A DNA stretch of 7,286 nucleotides, taken from Gallionella sp. Its GTDB lineage: Bacteria; Pseudomonadota; Gammaproteobacteria; Burkholderiales; Gallionellaceae. The stretch's first letter is position 1, and each line of letters starts with the position of its first letter. The stretch spans positions 1-7,286 of the forward strand of contig JANLID010000086.1 in NCBI GenBank assembly GCA_024654105.1, given 5' to 3'. Under the pieces are notes generated by a model. That model was not told the DNA's origin. It was given only the letters and a program-made list of their open reading frames with translations, and ran no database searches. The position numbers and the translations under genes were made by a program. This document shows positions 6,541 to 7,286 of the stretch, one piece after another.

Positions 6541-6635
6541 CTCTCCTCGCCCGCAAGCGGGACAAGCAGCGACTAGCCAGCTTGCTGGCGTAGACGTTCG
6601 CTTGGTAGTTCCATCAGAGGGGCTGGGGGAGAGGG
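6541..6635. repeat. Composite palindromic repeat read in frame (copy 2)
   Basis: The outer unit is split: CTCTCCTCGCCCGCAAGCGG continuing to 6562, then GAGGGGCTGGGGGAGAGGG at 6617-6635. Rejoined, these 41 bases are a second copy of the outer unit at 6110-6174. The two halves flank a 54-base nested insert. Translated in the gene frame, the whole reads SPRPQAGQAATSQLAG… to …PSEGLGERA with no stop, sitting between VSLVCFDG and VFLDGQPV. That is a place where relatives, as I recall, have only a short variable loop. Confidence 0.7.
6563..6616. repeat. Nested 54-base insert with a long imperfect hairpin
   Basis: GCCAGC (6576-6581) and GCTGGC (6584-6589) form a perfect stem around TT, extended by CTA/TAG with one bulged G (6590). 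Farther out, CAAGC (6563-6567) pairs with GCTTG (6600-6604), giving an imperfect palindrome of about 42 bases. It sits inside the outer repeat between GGGA and GAGGGG. Its length, 54, is a multiple of three, and it reads QAATSQLAGVDVRLVVPS in the gene frame, so it does not disturb translation. I do not recognise a named family for it. Confidence 0.6.
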
Positions 6636-7194
6636 CAGTATTTCTCGATGGTCAACCCGTCTCAAACATCCACGCCGACCTCACGGCGGGCGGCAATGGT
6701 GGCAGCGACCTGACCAGCGCGCTGCCGCTCAAGGAAAACGCCGGATGGTCATACTTCGGTTTGTGTCTGGCGGGCGCTTTCAAAGTGCCATCCGCAACGG
6801 CGCAGATGTGGCTCAAACTGCCCAACCCCCACGGCAAACCGAACTCCGATGTGCTCAAACCCATCTACAACGGCTCCGACATCACGCGCCGCTGGGCGGG
6901 CGATTGGGTGATTGATTTTGCTTTGCTGGATGAACAGCAAGCCGCACTGTACGAAGCGCCGTTCGCCTATGTGGTGGAGCACGTCAAGCCCACTCGCATC
7001 GGCAACAAGCGCAAGGCGCGCGCCGAAAAATGGTGGCGGCACGGCGAAGCGCGTCCCGGACTTCGCGCCAAACTCGCCGGACTGCAACGCTACATCGCGA
7101 CACCGGAAACGGCCAAGCATCGTTTCTTCGTCAGCTTCCCGATCAGCGTTGCGCCGGAACACAGGCTCATTGCCTTCCCTTCAGGCAGCGATCC

Positions 7195-7286
7195 GAAGGC
7201 ACGGGTCATTACCTTGTTTCGACGCTCAAAAAAACTGCCTGTGGTGCCTGCGGCTTGGTGCACTCTGTGTGGTACGACCGCTGCAC
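7195..7286 (+). mobile_element. Possible left end of an ISL3-type insertion sequence (transposase N-terminus, partial)
   Basis: Frame 1 near the right edge reads GHYLVSTLKKTACGACGLVH followed by SVWYDRC. The CGAC spacing is a CxxC zinc-ribbon pattern, and CGxCGLVHSVWYDR resembles, from memory, the N-terminal zinc-binding region of ISL3-family transposases. This is a different frame from the MmeI-like fragment, whose similarity stops at about 7192. There is no ATG, GTG or TTG start in this frame just upstream, and the window ends after about 28 codons. The terminal inverted repeat cannot be confirmed. It could also be a transposase remnant or an unrelated peptide. Confidence 0.35.

Larger units (their letters stand above)
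6152..7192 (+). pseudogene. MmeI-like restriction-methylation protein, C-terminal part, out of frame and cut at the right
   Basis: Continuation of the preceding gene in the next reading frame, open from just after TGA 6149-6151. It resumes the family sequence at EAQWPSVDAIIGNPPFLGDKKM, with the adenine-methyltransferase catalytic motif NPPF at 6221-6232. Family-like stretches follow: GGADLVTYWFEKARAQI, RAGLVATNSLRQKRNRPVLE and AAVRVSLVCFDG. A repeat-derived insert is at 6541-6635. The target-recognition and C-terminal regions follow (GWSYFGLCLAGAFKVP, LKPIYNGSDITRRWAGDWVIDF, HRFFVSFPISVAPEHRLIAFPSGSD). The first in-frame ATG (6248) lies after NPPF, so independent translation would not give a methyltransferase. 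Recognisable family sequence ends near 7192; the same frame stays open to the window edge but no longer looks like the family. It is probably a decayed or interrupted gene unless a frameshift rescues it. Confidence 0.8.

Noticed and set aside
6534..6651. TCGATGG direct repeats as a target-site duplication around the 6541-6635 insert
   Set aside because: Both copies encode family-like residues (FDG and LDG), so the repeat is probably native coding sequence.
4693..7286. A new multi-gene defence system
   Set aside because: Everything here fits one known single-chain type IIL restriction-modification gene broken into parts; no partner genes are visible.

Overview
The window is chromosomal DNA of a Gram-negative bacterium, most likely a betaproteobacterium. 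The order lepA - lepB - DUF4845 membrane protein - rnc - era is the classic layout of that class, and the protein sequences fit it. A Nitrosomonadales/Gallionellaceae-type host is a guess based on general resemblance and on the kinds of short dispersed repeats present. All genes are on the + strand.

Bases 2-4685 are a conserved housekeeping cluster. lepA (elongation factor 4) lacks only its first dozen or so codons at the window edge. A gap of about 180 bases follows, filled by a composite palindromic repeat. Next come lepB (signal peptidase I), a small DUF4845 membrane protein, rnc (RNase III) and era (ribosome-assembly GTPase). The last four genes are tightly packed: 17 bases between lepB and DUF4845, an 11-base overlap into rnc with a GTG start, and a 4-base ATGA overlap into era. 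The shared themes are translation, rRNA processing and 30S maturation, plus membrane and secretion functions.

Bases 4693-7286 are accessory DNA placed 7 bases after the era stop codon, where recO often follows in this class. They encode a large MmeI-like (type IIL) protein that combines restriction nuclease, adenine methyltransferase and target recognition in one chain. The gene is peppered with short palindromic repeats. One (5452-5478) is read through in frame. A second, composite one (6110-6174) breaks the frame between methyltransferase motif I and the NPPF motif. A third, composite one (6541-6635) is read through in frame. The second and third are copies of the same roughly 40-base element, and each carries a different smaller repeat nested inside it. 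Deleting the 25-base nested piece of the second copy restores one continuous reading frame, which suggests an order of events: outer repeats tolerated in frame, then a nested insertion that inactivated the gene. At the extreme right, MmeI-like similarity fades near 7192. A different frame there gives a CxxC-containing peptide that resembles the start of an ISL3-type transposase, so an insertion sequence may truncate the gene a second time.

I see no tRNA, rRNA, CRISPR array or wholly new defence system. The distinctive biology is the layered repeat invasion of one restriction-modification gene.
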